Shown here: positions 62,434 through 64,000 of the stretch, piece by piece
Position numbering within the stretch: the first letter of the stretch is position 1
Layout: each line of letters begins with the position of its first letter
Source of the DNA: JACCZX01 sp038216465
Lineage (GTDB): Bacteria > Pseudomonadota > Gammaproteobacteria > Burkholderiales > Burkholderiaceae_F
DNA: 64,000 nucleotides
Reading direction: 5' to 3'
Assembly (NCBI GenBank): GCA_038216465.1
Contig: JBBQQC010000008.1
Coordinates: 53,610-117,609 of the forward strand
Position numbers and translations under genes: made by a program
Notes under the pieces: model-generated
Database searches by the model: none
What the model was told of the DNA's origin: nothing
The model's input: only the letters and a program-made list of their open reading frames with translations

Positions 62434-63729
62434 TTATGCGCGAACCGGATATCCAGTCCTCATGTTCGGGTTGAACAGGTCAATCCGCTCCGCAGCCGGC
62501 ACCCCAAGACTCTGCGCCGGATTGCTGACCTGAATTCCGAGACGAGTGCGAATCGCTTCATGGACATGCCGCGGTCTGAACATCACTCCATTCGGATCGA
62601 CCGCACCCGTAGTCGGATTGAAAGTCATATTCCGACTACGCATACCCGTAGCGCCAACAACACGATTGCCCAGGCCGGACCCCGGTGGAAGCACAATCAA
62701 ATACGTGCCGCCCTTGTTGTCATGGTCCTTGCCCAGACCGTTATTGATTGGCGTACGACCGAACTCTGAGCGAACCACGATGTACATGCGGTTGATAAGC
62801 CCGCGCGCGGCCGCTTCGTCACGTAGAAATTGGATCAGGTTCGTAAGCCGCGTCAGCGACCCGTTCGCACCGTTGTAGGCGTTCTCCAGATTGCCGTGGG
62901 CGTCGAACCCACCGGTTTGTAGCAGCGCTGAAGACGTAATTCCAGACTGGGCGGCGATCAGCGCAACCTGGGCCGCGGGAAAGTTTTGATTGATAGTGGC
63001 CGGAATGTTTTGCGCGACCGCCGCCAACCGCGCGCGCGCTTCCTTGGCGAGAATAAACTGATCGTTGATCAGGCGCTCACGCGGCAGCGTGATCCCGCTG
63101 GCCTTCAGCGCCTGCAGACGCGCGTCACGCGCCGCCAGTGTCTTGTCGAAATCCGCCTGCTTGACGAAAAGGCTGGTGGCGGAAGAAGCATTTGGCACGA
63201 TGGACGAACGCAGCTGATCCGGGCCTGGAACCGGTGTCGGGACGGCGAGACCCGCACTCACCTGAAAAGTGCCACCCGACGCAAGCCAGGCCATCGGCTG
63301 ACCGACGCCGTACTTCGCCGCATGCAACTCACACAGGCTGGCATACCCCATCTCGAGCTTGCCCGTGGCTGACGCTACGTCCCCACCATCGTGGCTGTTC
63401 GTTTCCGTGTTGATGCCGTTGACAACCAGCATGTCCATGAAATTTGCGGCCAGGAACGCCTGGTGATTGCCCATTGGTGCCATCTGAATCTGGCATCCCG
63501 GGATATTCGGACCCACTGCCGGTGTTCCTCTCTGAGCATAAAAATTCATGGCGGGGTCACGATCGTCGGGGTCGGTCCACGATTGGTGGTCGTGGCCGCC
63601 GTCGGCATGAATATCGATCAGTATCGGGCCAGTATTGCTCTGGGCGTTTGCCAGCGGCAGCAGCCCCCACCAAGGTATGACCACCCCGGATGCTTTTGCC
63701 GTATTCAAAAGAAATTCTCTGCGGTCCAT
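62434..63729 (-). CDS. DUF1501 family protein with Tat-like signal
   Basis: A 431-aa protein beginning MDRREFLLNTAKASG, a twin-arginine signal, followed by WWGLLPLANAQ. DUF1501 features include the metal-site-like IDIHADGGHDHQSWTDPDD near residue 40 and SEFGRTPINNGLGKDHDNKG near 310. The fold belongs to the alkaline-phosphatase superfamily. Members are usually exported, and their substrate is unknown. The gene follows another reading frame (63764-64000) on the same strand after 35 bases and precedes the COG3650-like gene; these may be one secreted-protein operon. Confidence 0.88.
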   Translation of the reverse strand: MDRREFLLNTAKASGVVIPWWGLLPLANAQSNTGPILIDIHADGGHDHQSWTDPDDRDPAMNFYAQRGTPAVGPNIPGCQIQMAPMGNHQAFLAANFMDMLVVNGINTETNSHDGGDVASATGKLEMGYASLCELHAAKYGVGQPMAWLASGGTFQVSAGLAVPTPVPGPDQLRSSIVPNASSATSLFVKQADFDKTLAARDARLQALKASGITLPRERLINDQFILAKEARARLAAVAQNIPATINQNFPAAQVALIAAQSGITSSALLQTGGFDAHGNLENAYNGANGSLTRLTNLIQFLRDEAAARGLINRMYIVVRSEFGRTPINNGLGKDHDNKGGTYLIVLPPGSGLGNRVVGATGMRSRNMTFNPTTGAVDPNGVMFRPRHVHEAIRTRLGIQVSNPAQSLGVPAAERIDLFNPNMRTGYPVRA

Positions 63730-63763
63730 TTAAATTGCTCCTTTGATTTGGCTCGTCAACCGG

Positions 63764-64000
63764 TTACCAGGTCAGGAATAGGGGGTCGGTGATCATGAAC
63801 ATCACAGCCGCACTCCACATGCGCCCTGCGTAGGTGGGGTCGTTGCCATCGTTCAGCTCGCAGCTCAACGGCATCGGTGACTGGTTGGCGCGGTCGGCGT
63901 AAACGGCCGCCATCATGTCGTACACGCGCTGCACTTCGGCGTCCGAGGTCGTTACATCCTTCAGCCACAGGCGCTTCATCAGATACGTGAGGTTGACCAG
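63764..64000 (-). CDS. C-terminal end of an unidentified protein (truncated by window)
   Basis: The frame is open to the window edge (LVNLTYLMKRLWLKDV...) and ends with AGRMWSAAVMFMITDPLFLTW before a stop. Only 78 residues are visible. DUF1501 genes are commonly preceded by a large exported partner gene (often DUF1800 or a related unknown), and the position and the close spacing to the DUF1501 start fit such a partner. The fragment itself has no motif I can name. Confidence 0.6.
   Translation of the reverse strand: MVNLTYLMKRLWLKDVTTSDAEVQRVYDMMAAVYADRANQSPMPLSCELNDGNDPTYAGRMWSAAVMFMITDPLFLTW

Noticed and set aside
1..64000. tRNA, rRNA, CRISPR arrays, insertion sequences, prophage or defence islands
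   Set aside because: No cloverleaf sequence, regular spaced repeats, transposase or integrase frames, or defence-type domain sets were recognised on either strand.

Overview
The window is about 64 kb of dense, high-GC (roughly 60-65%) bacterial chromosome. Gene content and order point to a betaproteobacterium, probably Burkholderiales or a neighbouring order. Evidence: lptF-lptG divergent from pepA-holC-valS, a TAXI-type TRAP transporter, Tat/DUF1501 proteins and many GTG starts with 4-base overlaps. The species cannot be named from sequence alone. I see no rRNA, tRNA, CRISPR, insertion sequence, integrase or phage gene.

Layout. 1-6300: end of a metallo-beta-lactamase/rhodanese gene, a TAXI TRAP transporter translationally coupled to a glutathione S-transferase, a hypothetical protein, a tiny lipoprotein frame and a D-2-hydroxyacid dehydrogenase. 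6300-9510: small accessory genes (two cupins and two related methyltransferases). 9554-38142: a carbohydrate island. It holds pgl, pgi, gnd, pgm, tal, zwf, a stand-alone IolC-type DUF2090 protein, a full-length cyclic beta-1,2-glucan synthase (2945 aa), a separate 1286/1275-aa GH94 protein matching its C-terminal half, a separate PF10091 'glycoamylase' protein and an FAD disulfide reductase. A flavin monooxygenase, small membrane protein, thiolase and SGNH hydrolase are interspersed. 38187-50189: housekeeping block: lptG/lptF; pepA-holC-(Pro-rich protein)-valS; and a minus-strand run alaS-GNAT-lipoprotein-TusA-like-membrane protein. 50265-58739: CcoI/FixI-like metal P-type ATPase, Asp-box lipoprotein, aminopeptidase P and glnS. 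58822-64000: exonuclease III, a TPR/HD-GYP protein with altered catalytic residues, an exported protein, a DUF1501 protein and the end of a further gene.

How the genes may work together. The strongest theme is glucose flux. The glucan synthase makes beta-1,2-glucan. The stand-alone PF10091 and GH94 proteins look able to cut and phosphorolyse beta-1,2-oligoglucans to glucose 1-phosphate. Pgm, Pgi, Zwf, Pgl, Gnd and Tal would then carry it into the oxidative pentose phosphate pathway. This reading is inference from domain families and gene order. The most unusual single proteins are the GlnRS with an extra block of about 100 residues in its core, the PopZ-like Pro-rich protein before valS, the stand-alone DUF2090 protein between tal and pgm, and the HD-GYP protein lacking the HD histidine.
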